Of a stretch of DNA of 33,444 nt, positions 23,223 through 30,070 are shown piece after piece (positions within the stretch are counted from its first letter, which is position 1; each line of letters starts with the position of its first letter). Both the position numbers and the translations under genes were made by a program. The notes beneath the pieces are model-generated. The model had not been told where the DNA came from. It made no database searches and worked only from the letters and a program-made list of their open reading frames with translations. Origin of the DNA: Bacteroidales bacterium (lineage in GTDB: Bacteria > Bacteroidota > Bacteroidia > Bacteroidales > UBA6680); assembly GCA_016926405.1 (NCBI GenBank), contig JAFGOQ010000203.1:1-33444 (forward strand). The letters are read 5' to 3'.

Positions 23223-25037
23223 TTATCTAACTTGCATTGTATAAAGTTTCTTATAATGACCATTTAGTGCAATTAACTCATCGTGTGTTCCGCGTTCAAC
23301 AATCTCGCCTTGATGTACAACACAAATCTCATCTGAATGCATAATTGTCGACAAACGGTGAGCAATAACAAGTGATGTACGACTCTTCATTAGCTTAATA
23401 ATTGCATCTTGTACCAATTTTTCTGATTCTGTATCTAAAGCAGAGGTAGCCTCATCAAGAATCATAATTGGAGGATTTTGCAATATTGCTCGCGCAATAC
23501 TTACACGCTGACGCTGACCTCCCGATAACTTAGATCCTCTATCGCCAATATTTGTATAATACCCATTCTTCCCTTCTTTAATAAATTCGTGAGCATTGGC
23601 AATTTTGGCAGCAACCTCAACCTCTTCCATAGAAGCATTCTCGTTACCAAACTTAATATTATTAGCAAAACTATCATTAAAAAGTATAGGATCCTGATTT
23701 ACATTACCCATCATACTGCGAAGATTATTAAGTGTAATATCTTTAATATTTACACCATCAATTAATATTTCGCCCTCTTGAACATCGTAAAATCGAGGAA
23801 GAAGATCGGCCATTGTAGATTTACCAGAACCCGATTGTCCTACTAAAGCAACAGTTTTACCTTTCTCTATAGTTAGATTCACATTACGCAAAACATATTC
23901 TTTATCGTATTTAAACGACACATTTTTAAATTCTATTTTACTGTTAAAACCATCTAACAAAATAGGTTTCTTAGGATCTTTTATAGTTACTTCGGCAAAC
24001 AATATTTTATCTATTCGCTCAGACGATGCTAAACCCTTTTGTACAGTATAATAAGCTCCAGAAATAGCTTTAGCTGGATTAATAACTTGTGAAAAAATCA
24101 CTAAATAAGAAATTAACTCAGAAGCCGATAAACTACCCCCTTTAAAAATAACGCTAGCTCCGAAATAAAGAACCAAACACATTACGATTGTTCCTAAAAA
24201 CTCACTCGTAGGACTCGCTAGTTCTTGACGACGAAAAATCTTTGACAAGATATGAGAGTAATAAGAGTTAGTATCCCTAAATCGTCCCAACATTTTATCT
24301 TCGGCATTAAAAGCCTTGATAATTCTAAGACCACCAAGAGTCTCCTCAACAACCGAAATAATCACACCCATTCTACGCTGACCTTTAAAAGAAGTTTGCT
24401 TTAAACTTCTTCCTATTCGACCAATAATAAATCCACTGACAGGCAATGCTATAAACACGAATAAAGTCAACTTGTAACTTATAACAATCATTGCCGATAA
24501 GTAAACAATTATCTGAATTGGATTTTTAAAAATAAGCTCTAACGAACGAATAATAGACATCTCAATCTCCTGAACATCTTGAGACATACGAGAAATAATA
24601 TCACCCTTTTTCTCTTCGGAATAATATCCCAAATGTAGACGCAAAAGCTTATTATAAATACTATTTCTAATATCTTTAACAACACCTACACGTATAGGAA
24701 TCATTGTAGCTTTTGAAAGGTAAAAGAAAATATTCTTCAGAAAAGATGCTATTAAAACAATAACAATAACTATTAAAAGAGCAAACTGTGGTCCATTTAC
24801 ATCAATCAACTGAGCCAACCAGTAATTAAACCAAGCTGTACCGTCTTTATAATTGAAAGCAAACTCAACAGCCTCGGTTGGTGCAGCAGTCGTTCCAAAA
24901 AGCACATTCAAAAAAGGTATCACCATTGTAAAAGTAACAATACCTGCTATACTCGAAAGGACAGTCAAAATAACACTAATAATAGCGTATGTTTTATAAG
25001 GTATAAGATACCTTAGAATTTTAGAGATACTCTTCAC
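23223..25037 (-). CDS. MsbA-like ABC exporter (fused membrane and ATPase domains)
   Basis: 604 residues, a half-transporter. The N-terminal ABC_membrane domain has six segments (about 15-330). The nucleotide-binding domain follows, with Walker A GQSGSGKST (400-408), signature LSGGQRQRVS (about 505), Walker B IMILDEATSALD (about 530) and the switch His in VIAHRLS. A homodimer is expected. Bacteroidota encode several such exporters; this one has the general appearance of lipid A / lipid or drug exporters (MsbA/BmrA), but the substrate cannot be assigned. It is monocistronic, with a terminator immediately downstream and a promoter-like pair upstream (25065-25098). Confidence 0.92.
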   Translation of the reverse strand: MKSISKILRYLIPYKTYAIISVILTVLSSIAGIVTFTMVIPFLNVLFGTTAAPTEAVEFAFNYKDGTAWFNYWLAQLIDVNGPQFALLIVIVIVLIASFLKNIFFYLSKATMIPIRVGVVKDIRNSIYNKLLRLHLGYYSEEKKGDIISRMSQDVQEIEMSIIRSLELIFKNPIQIIVYLSAMIVISYKLTLFVFIALPVSGFIIGRIGRSLKQTSFKGQRRMGVIISVVEETLGGLRIIKAFNAEDKMLGRFRDTNSYYSHILSKIFRRQELASPTSEFLGTIVMCLVLYFGASVIFKGGSLSASELISYLVIFSQVINPAKAISGAYYTVQKGLASSERIDKILFAEVTIKDPKKPILLDGFNSKIEFKNVSFKYDKEYVLRNVNLTIEKGKTVALVGQSGSGKSTMADLLPRFYDVQEGEILIDGVNIKDITLNNLRSMMGNVNQDPILFNDSFANNIKFGNENASMEEVEVAAKIANAHEFIKEGKNGYYTNIGDRGSKLSGGQRQRVSIARAILQNPPIMILDEATSALDTESEKLVQDAIIKLMKSRTSLVIAHRLSTIMHSDEICVVHQGEIVERGTHDELIALNGHYKKLYTMQVR

Positions 25038-25064
25038 AATAAAAAATATTTTTTGTTAAGCGGG

Positions 25065-25098
25065 TAAAGTTATAATAAATGTGGTTTCATTGTTCAAA
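25065..25098 (-). promoter_or_regulatory. Promoter-like pair for the ABC exporter gene
   Basis: On the - strand TTTG (25098-25095) and TAACTTTA (25072-25065) are 22 bp apart. The -7 has one mismatch from TAnnTTTG. The start codon is 28 bp downstream. Confidence 0.35.
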
Positions 25099-25103
25099 AC
25101 AAC

Positions 25104-25135
25104 AAAAAGAAAACGCTCACATATGCGAGCGTTTT
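25104..25135 (-). terminator. Terminator of purB
   Basis: On the - strand AAAACGCTC (25135-25127) pairs with GAGCGTTTT (25118-25110), followed by CTTTTTG. It starts 22 bp after the purB stop. Confidence 0.85.
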
Positions 25136-25157
25136 AACATTTTTTATATTAATGATA

Positions 25158-26507
25158 TTACAAATCTACTCCAGTATAATTTGAAGGAGTAATAACTCTC
25201 ATCTCTGCTTTAATCTCTTCCGAAACATCTAAACCATCGATAAATTCGCGAATAGTTTTTCTGTTTATACCTTGATTAGTACGAGTAAGAGCCTTAAGAG
25301 CTTCATAAGGATTTGGATAAGCCTCGCGACGTAAAATTGTCTGAATAGCCTCGGCAACAACAGCCCAGTTTTTCTCCAAATCATTATCAAAAGCCTCTTT
25401 GTTAAGAAGAAGTTTCTCTAATCCTTTTAAAGTTGACTTAAATGCAATAAGAGTATGAGCCAATGGCACACCAATGTTACGCAATACTGTTGAATCAGTA
25501 AGATCGCGCTGTAGTCTTGAAATAGGAAGCTTCTCAGACATATGAGTAAAAATAGCATTTGCAATACCAAGGTTTCCTTCAGAATTTTCAAAATCAATAG
25601 GATTTACCTTGTGTGGCATTGCCGACGAACCAACCTCGCCCTGCTTAATTTTTTGCTTAAAATACTCATTTGAGATGTATGTCCAGAAATCTCTGTCAAG
25701 ATCAATAATAATTGTATTGATGCGCTTAAGAGCGTCAAAAACAGCAGCAATATTATCGTAATGCTCAATCTGAGTTGTTGTTTGCGAACGCTCTAAACCA
25801 AGACGCTCTCTAACAAAAGTATTTGCAAAATCAACCCAATTAATCTCTGGATAAGCAACATGATGCGCATTAAAATTACCCGTAGCACCACCAAATTTAG
25901 TAGAACAAGGAATTGCTTTTAAAAGATCTAACTGATTATTCAGACGCTCAACAAAAACCTTAATCTCTTTTCCTAAACGAGTAGGCGAAGCAGGCTGACC
26001 ATGAGTTCTAGCCAACATTGGCACATCGGCCCAAGCCTCCGACAAACGCTCTAACTTAGAAATAAGCTCGTCTAAAAGCGGATAGTAAACGTCATTAACA
26101 GCATCACGATACGAATAAGGAACTGCTGTATTATTAATATCTTGTGATGTAAGTCCAAAGTGAATAAACTCTTTGTGTTCTTTAATACCCAGCTCGTCGA
26201 ATTTATCTTTTATAAAGTACTCAACAGCTTTAACATCATGGTTTGTTGTTTTCTCAATCTCCTTAACCTGTAGAGCCTCTTCTTCGGTAAAACCGCGATA
26301 AATATCTCTAAGACTATCAAACAAATTGCTATCAAAACCTTTCAATTGAGGAAGAGGCAATTCGCAAAGCGAGATAAAATACTCTATCTCTACCAATACT
26401 CTATAACGGATTAATCCATATTCCGAGAAATATTTAGACAACTCATCAATTTTGTCTCTGTAACGACCATCAATTGGCGAAACTGCAGTTAAGTTTGTTA
26501 GCTTCAT
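25158..26507 (-). CDS. purB: Adenylosuccinate lyase
   Basis: 449 residues, aspartase/fumarase superfamily. The N-terminal LTAVSPIDGRYRDK, the TTNHDVKAVEYFIK block, LTSQDINNTA, and the flexible signature loop GSSAMPHKVNPIDFENSEG are all present and match the E. coli-type PurB layout. It removes fumarate from SAICAR and from adenylosuccinate in purine synthesis. It has a monocistronic arrangement, with its own terminator and a divergent promoter region shared with the EI24 gene. Confidence 0.97.
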   Translation of the reverse strand: MKLTNLTAVSPIDGRYRDKIDELSKYFSEYGLIRYRVLVEIEYFISLCELPLPQLKGFDSNLFDSLRDIYRGFTEEEALQVKEIEKTTNHDVKAVEYFIKDKFDELGIKEHKEFIHFGLTSQDINNTAVPYSYRDAVNDVYYPLLDELISKLERLSEAWADVPMLARTHGQPASPTRLGKEIKVFVERLNNQLDLLKAIPCSTKFGGATGNFNAHHVAYPEINWVDFANTFVRERLGLERSQTTTQIEHYDNIAAVFDALKRINTIIIDLDRDFWTYISNEYFKQKIKQGEVGSSAMPHKVNPIDFENSEGNLGIANAIFTHMSEKLPISRLQRDLTDSTVLRNIGVPLAHTLIAFKSTLKGLEKLLLNKEAFDNDLEKNWAVVAEAIQTILRREAYPNPYEALKALTRTNQGINRKTIREFIDGLDVSEEIKAEMRVITPSNYTGVDL

Positions 26508-26583
26508 AACTATTTGTTTTATTCAAAATGCGGGAATACCTATTTAAACACCCCCTATTTACACACCTAATTTTTATCGAACA

Positions 26584-26591
26584 CAAAGTTA
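26584..26591 (-). promoter_or_regulatory. Candidate -7 element of purB
   Basis: On the - strand TAACTTTG fits TAnnTTTG, 77 bp before the start codon. A -33 element at normal spacing is not evident. Confidence 0.35.
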
Positions 26592-26660
26592 AAAAAAAGA
26601 GTTAAACAAAAGGTGATTAAATGGTCTTTAGGAGATCTATAAGTAAAGATTTTATTGGTA

Positions 26661-26694
26661 TTTGATAAAAAACAAACGTATTGTTTTATCTTTG
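26661..26694 (+). promoter_or_regulatory. Promoter of the EI24-mqnA genes
   Basis: TTTG at 26661-26664 and TATCTTTG at 26687-26694 form a good Bacteroidota -33/-7 pair with a 22-bp spacer. The ATG at 26723 is 29 bp further on. Confidence 0.55.
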
Positions 26695-26722
26695 AATGTA
26701 AAATTACACCATTATTTTAACA

Positions 26723-27535
26723 ATGATTAATTACAAATCGACAATCAAAACTTCCGATCTTCGAATTGGAATAAGCAGTTATTCGCAAGCATTAAAATTA
26801 CTTTTCACACCAAAGTTTGCCATATATCTTATCTTTCCTCTGATATTAAACATCATAATTTTTTACTTAGGAAACAGTTTAATATCAAACATAATAGATC
26901 CACTAAACAACTACGTATTAGATTTATTAAGTTTAAAAGGCGATCAGACAGGTTTTCTTTTCTACCTGAAAAAATTCCTATCAGGCCTTGTATGGATACT
27001 TATTAAAGTATCATTTTTTGTTGCCTATATTTTTATCGGAGGATATTTAATTATCACATTAATGTCGCCTGTTTATGCCTTTTTATCAGAAAAAACAGAA
27101 AGACATATTTCAGGACACACTTACAAAACATCTATCACAGAATTTTTGTACGATATTTATCGTGGATTATTAATTGCACTACGCAATGTTTTATTAGAGC
27201 TAGGTTGGGCTATACTAATGTTTTTCGCCAGCTTCATCCCTTTAATAGGATTTTTAACACCTATAGTTATGTTTTTTATTACTGCATACTTCTACGGATT
27301 CTCTTTTATTGACTATAGCCTAGAGCGCCGCAGATACAAAATAAACGAAAGCATAAGGTTCTGCAGACAAAACAGATGGACACTAATCGGCAACGGAACA
27401 GTCTTCACGCTATTACTTATTATACCAATTATTGGCCCTACTCTAGCAGGATTTGCCTCTTTAGTAGCAGTTATGGCTGCCACAATTTCAACAGAAAAAA
27501 TATTCCAAAATCAACAATACACAATAAATGACTAA
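26723..27535 (+). CDS. EI24-domain (CysZ-like) membrane protein
   Basis: 270 residues with about five or six membrane segments (about 33-53, 87-120, 150-190, 222-250). The N-terminus SSYSQALKLLFTPKF and the central Pro-containing segment MSPVYAFLSEKTERH match the EI24/CysZ pattern. CysZ imports sulfate, but many EI24 proteins have no known role, and no cysteine synthesis genes are nearby. The C-terminal segment GNGTVFTLLLIIPIIGPTLA is typical of the family. It overlaps mqnA by 8 bases, so the two are translationally coupled. Confidence 0.85.
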   Translation: MINYKSTIKTSDLRIGISSYSQALKLLFTPKFAIYLIFPLILNIIIFYLGNSLISNIIDPLNNYVLDLLSLKGDQTGFLFYLKKFLSGLVWILIKVSFFVAYIFIGGYLIITLMSPVYAFLSEKTERHISGHTYKTSITEFLYDIYRGLLIALRNVLLELGWAILMFFASFIPLIGFLTPIVMFFITAYFYGFSFIDYSLERRRYKINESIRFCRQNRWTLIGNGTVFTLLLIIPIIGPTLAGFASLVAVMAATISTEKIFQNQQYTIND

Positions 27536-28316
27536 AAAAAAATATAAGATATCGACTATTTCTTACATCAACACTTTCCCTTTTTTATACTTACTAGAAA
27601 AAAAAGGGAAAGATTTTTTTGATATTGAGATTGACTACCCCTCAAAATGTGCCGAAAAATTGCTTTACGACAAAGTTGATATCGGACTAATTCCTGTAGC
27701 TGCAATTACCGAATTACCCTATGCCGAAATAATTACAAACTATTGTATAGGGGCAAACGGAAAAGTTAACACAGTAGCTTTATTATCGAACGATAAAATT
27801 GAAGATATTGAATCAATTTATCTCGATTACCAAAGTAAAACCTCTGTAAATCTAATGCGCATATTAGCTATTGAGTACTATAAAAAAGATATAAATTGGA
27901 TTACTACTAAACCTGGCTTCGAACAATTACAACTACCAGAAAAATGCGGAATGGTTATAATCGGAGATCGGGTTTTCGAAATGGAATCGAAATTTAAATA
28001 TAAATACGATTTAGCCGAAGAGTGGGAAAAACACACAGGGATGCCATTTGTTTTTGCTGCCTGGGTAACAAACAAAAAACTCCCAACCAAGGTTAAAGAG
28101 AGACTAAATAAAATATTTTCAGATATTGACAAAATTATTGAACTCTCAATCGATAAATACAGTACCGAATCAATATCAGACGAAAAAAGAGATATTTTAA
28201 TAGACTATCTTACCAACAATATTGTGTATCACAAAAGTCCTGATATGAAATCGGCCATGGAGCGTTTTTTATCAACTGTAATACAATTATCAAAACCTAT
28301 AAAAACTAATTTCTAA
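27528..28316 (+). CDS. mqnA: Chorismate dehydratase MqnA (futalosine pathway)
   Basis: 262 residues of the periplasmic-binding-protein-like MqnA/MqnD fold. Family blocks are ISYINTFPFLY, DVGLIPVAA-like DIGLIPVAAI, NYCIGANGKVNTVALLS, and YLDYQSKTSVNLMRI; these match MqnA rather than MqnD. It dehydrates chorismate to 3-enolpyruvylbenzoate, the first step of menaquinone synthesis through futalosine. The remaining mqn genes are not in this window. Its start overlaps the EI24 gene. The presence of this route, not the classical men pathway, is a useful trait for classifying the organism. Confidence 0.93.
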   Translation: MTKKKYKISTISYINTFPFLYLLEKKGKDFFDIEIDYPSKCAEKLLYDKVDIGLIPVAAITELPYAEIITNYCIGANGKVNTVALLSNDKIEDIESIYLDYQSKTSVNLMRILAIEYYKKDINWITTKPGFEQLQLPEKCGMVIIGDRVFEMESKFKYKYDLAEEWEKHTGMPFVFAAWVTNKKLPTKVKERLNKIFSDIDKIIELSIDKYSTESISDEKRDILIDYLTNNIVYHKSPDMKSAMERFLSTVIQLSKPIKTNF

Positions 28317-28406
28317 AATAACAAGACATACATAATAGCTTTAACACACAGAGACATTGTTTTATTGACTAGTTTCATAGAAAATTAAAAACCAAATAAA
28401 AAAAAT

Positions 28407-29798
28407 ATGAAAAACCTACTAATCACATTGAGCATACTCATTGGATGTCACTCAATATGGGCACAAAACTCTATAGACAAAAAAACTCTTGTTTATAAGT
28501 TTAATATCAAACAAGAAATAGCGCCACCTGTTGTAAGAACAACACAAAATGCTTTAAAAGAAGCTAAGGAGTTGAATGCAGACTACATTCTTATACACAT
28601 GAACACATACGGCGGAATGGTTGACTCGGCCGATTCTATTAGAACACGACTACTAAATTCACCCATTCCTGTTTTGGTATTCATCGACAACAATGCAGCA
28701 TCTGCAGGTGCACTAATAAGTATTGCTGCCGATAGTATTTACATGAGAGCAGGCGGAAGTTTTGGTGCCGCATCGGTTGTTAACCAACAAGGTGAGCTAG
28801 TTCCCGAAAAATACCAATCTTATATGCGAGCTTTAATGCGCTCAACAGCCGAATCGCATGGCAAAGACACAATTATTATTAATAACGATACTATTTACAA
28901 ATGGCATCGCGACCCTGCTATTGCCGAGGCAATGGTTGACCCAAGAACCTATATAGAAGGAATTATTGACACTGGCAAAGTTTTAACTTTTTCGGCCGAA
29001 GAAGCTTTAAAATATAATTATTCCGAAGGTATAGCATCCACATGTGAAGAAGTTTTGGAAAAAGCTGGAATCACAAACTATAAAATTACCGAGTATAAAC
29101 CTACGGCGCTAGATAGTATAATAGGTTTTATTCTGAATCCATTTGTTCACGGGATATTAATAATGATAATTATTGGAGGAATTTACTTCGAACTACAAAC
29201 ACCAGGAGTTGGCTTTCCTATTGCCGCAGCTATTACAGCAGCTATATTGTACTTTGCTCCTCTTTATTTAGAAGGATTAGTGGAGAACTGGGAGGTTTTA
29301 CTTTTTATTGCTGGCATAGGGCTTATTACCGTTGAAATATTTGTCCTTCCTGGTTTTGGAATTGCTGGTATTTCTGGAATTGTTTTAGTAATTGCTGGAT
29401 TAACTTTGGCTTTAATAGACAACGTTATTTTTGAAACAAACAGAGAACTTGGAATTAGCCAACTATTAAGAACACTACTATTTGTTTCAGGCGCAACTAT
29501 CTTCTCTATTATTGGATCTATCTTAATAAGCAAAAAAATGCTAAAGGTAAAGCGCTTTAGTAATCTTATACTGTCGTCGCAACAAAATGCCGACGAAGGA
29601 TATGTTGTTAATGCTGTTGAACTAAAACCAATGATTGGAAAAACAGGAAAGGCATACACTATGTTGCGACCTTCGGGAAAAGTTATCATCGAAAACCAAA
29701 TTTTCGACGCCTGCTGCAACGAATCTTATATTGACAAAGGAACAAATATAACTGTCATTTCACAGGAGGCTGCTCAGCTCTATGTCAAAAAACAATAA
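28407..29798 (+). CDS. NfeD-type membrane-bound serine protease (long form)
   Basis: 463 residues. A signal peptide (1-20) is followed by a ClpP/SppA-like protease domain to about 240. That domain has HMNTYGGMVDSAD and the nucleophile region NNAASAGALIS (S99); K135 or a nearby Lys is the probable partner. Four membrane segments (about 243-370) lead to a C-terminal OB-fold NfeD domain (about 385-460). Archaeal 1510-N cleaves the hydrophobic tail of a stomatin partner; no stomatin/flotillin gene adjoins here, though in many genomes it does. The last bases of its stop codon overlap the T-run of a terminator on the opposite strand (29797-29829). Confidence 0.92.
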   Translation: MKNLLITLSILIGCHSIWAQNSIDKKTLVYKFNIKQEIAPPVVRTTQNALKEAKELNADYILIHMNTYGGMVDSADSIRTRLLNSPIPVLVFIDNNAASAGALISIAADSIYMRAGGSFGAASVVNQQGELVPEKYQSYMRALMRSTAESHGKDTIIINNDTIYKWHRDPAIAEAMVDPRTYIEGIIDTGKVLTFSAEEALKYNYSEGIASTCEEVLEKAGITNYKITEYKPTALDSIIGFILNPFVHGILIMIIIGGIYFELQTPGVGFPIAAAITAAILYFAPLYLEGLVENWEVLLFIAGIGLITVEIFVLPGFGIAGISGIVLVIAGLTLALIDNVIFETNRELGISQLLRTLLFVSGATIFSIIGSILISKKMLKVKRFSNLILSSQQNADEGYVVNAVELKPMIGKTGKAYTMLRPSGKVIIENQIFDACCNESYIDKGTNITVISQEAAQLYVKKQ

Positions 29799-29829
29799 AA
29801 AAAATGCCGCCGAGAGATTTCTCGGCGGC
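29797..29829 (-). terminator. Strong GC-rich terminator on the - strand
   Basis: GCCGCCGAGA (29806-29815) pairs perfectly with TCTCGGCGGC (29820-29829), with a 4-nt loop. On the - strand it is followed by A and then eight T (29804-29797). On the + strand there is no T-run after it, so it does not serve the NfeD gene. It must end something transcribed leftward from the gap. Confidence 0.85.
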
Positions 29830-29958
29830 GACAACCATGCTACTATTGATATAACTAATTATTAAGGAAGGACTGATAATAATTCTTTGAGAGTAAATTA
29901 ACTACAGCGGGCTCACGTTTCCAATACTCTTATGTACAATTTACTTTCTCAATCATGC
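29797..29958 (-). ncRNA. Candidate small RNA, about 160 nt
   Basis: Read on the - strand: a start near 29956-29960, placed by the promoter-like pair; hairpin 1 (29950-29889), in which GAGA(..)GTAAATT pairs around a loop of about 38 nt; hairpin 2, AATTATTA (29884-29877) with TAATAATT (29864-29857), an 8-bp stem whose 12-nt loop reads UCAGUCCUUCCU; then a linker and the GC-rich terminator. Bases near 29953-29949 (AUUGA) can pair with 29849-29845 (UCAAU) to close both hairpins. No coding frame is convincing on that strand. The layout does not match 6S, SRP, RNase P or tmRNA as I know them. The C/U-rich loop could be a seed for target mRNAs. This is inference from structure. Confidence 0.6.
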
Positions 29959-29962
29959 GCCA

Positions 29963-29993
29963 CAAATATGCGGGTTCTTTTCTTGTCACACAA
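29963..29993 (-). promoter_or_regulatory. Promoter-like pair for the candidate small RNA
   Basis: On the - strand TTG (29993-29991) and CATATTTG (29970-29963; one mismatch to TAnnTTTG) are 20 bp apart, the normal Bacteroidota spacing. Initiation is expected a few bases after 29963. Confidence 0.45.
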
Positions 29994-30008
29994 GTGTCAA
30001 AGTTGTCA
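29984..30008 (+). promoter_or_regulatory. Three TGTCA direct repeats in the divergent promoter region
   Basis: TGTCA occurs at 29984-29988, 29995-29999 and 30004-30008, that is at 9-11 bp intervals. The cluster overlaps the -33 region of the candidate small RNA and lies 25-49 bp upstream of the -7-like element of the STAND-like gene. It may be a shared regulator site. Confidence 0.4.
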
Positions 30009-30032
30009 TTTTTTTTCTTCCAGCTTTTTTGC

Positions 30033-30040
30033 TATTTTTG
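30033..30040 (+). promoter_or_regulatory. Candidate -7 element of the STAND-like gene
   Basis: TATTTTTG fits TAnnTTTG, 30 bp before the ATG at 30071. No good -33 lies at 19-21 bp, which would fit a promoter needing an activator. Confidence 0.4.
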
Positions 30041-30070
30041 GTAAGGCTAATTTTATAACAAAATCCCCAA

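Noticed and set aside
29806-29829. Terminator of the NfeD gene
   Set aside because: On the + strand the stem is followed by GACAACC and not by a T-run; the T-run is on the other strand.
29797-29958. 6S, SRP, RNase P or tmRNA gene
   Set aside because: No long closing stem between the ends as in 6S, no SRP GGAA-loop pattern, no RNase P core sequences and no tRNA-like part; the RNA is also too short for the last two.
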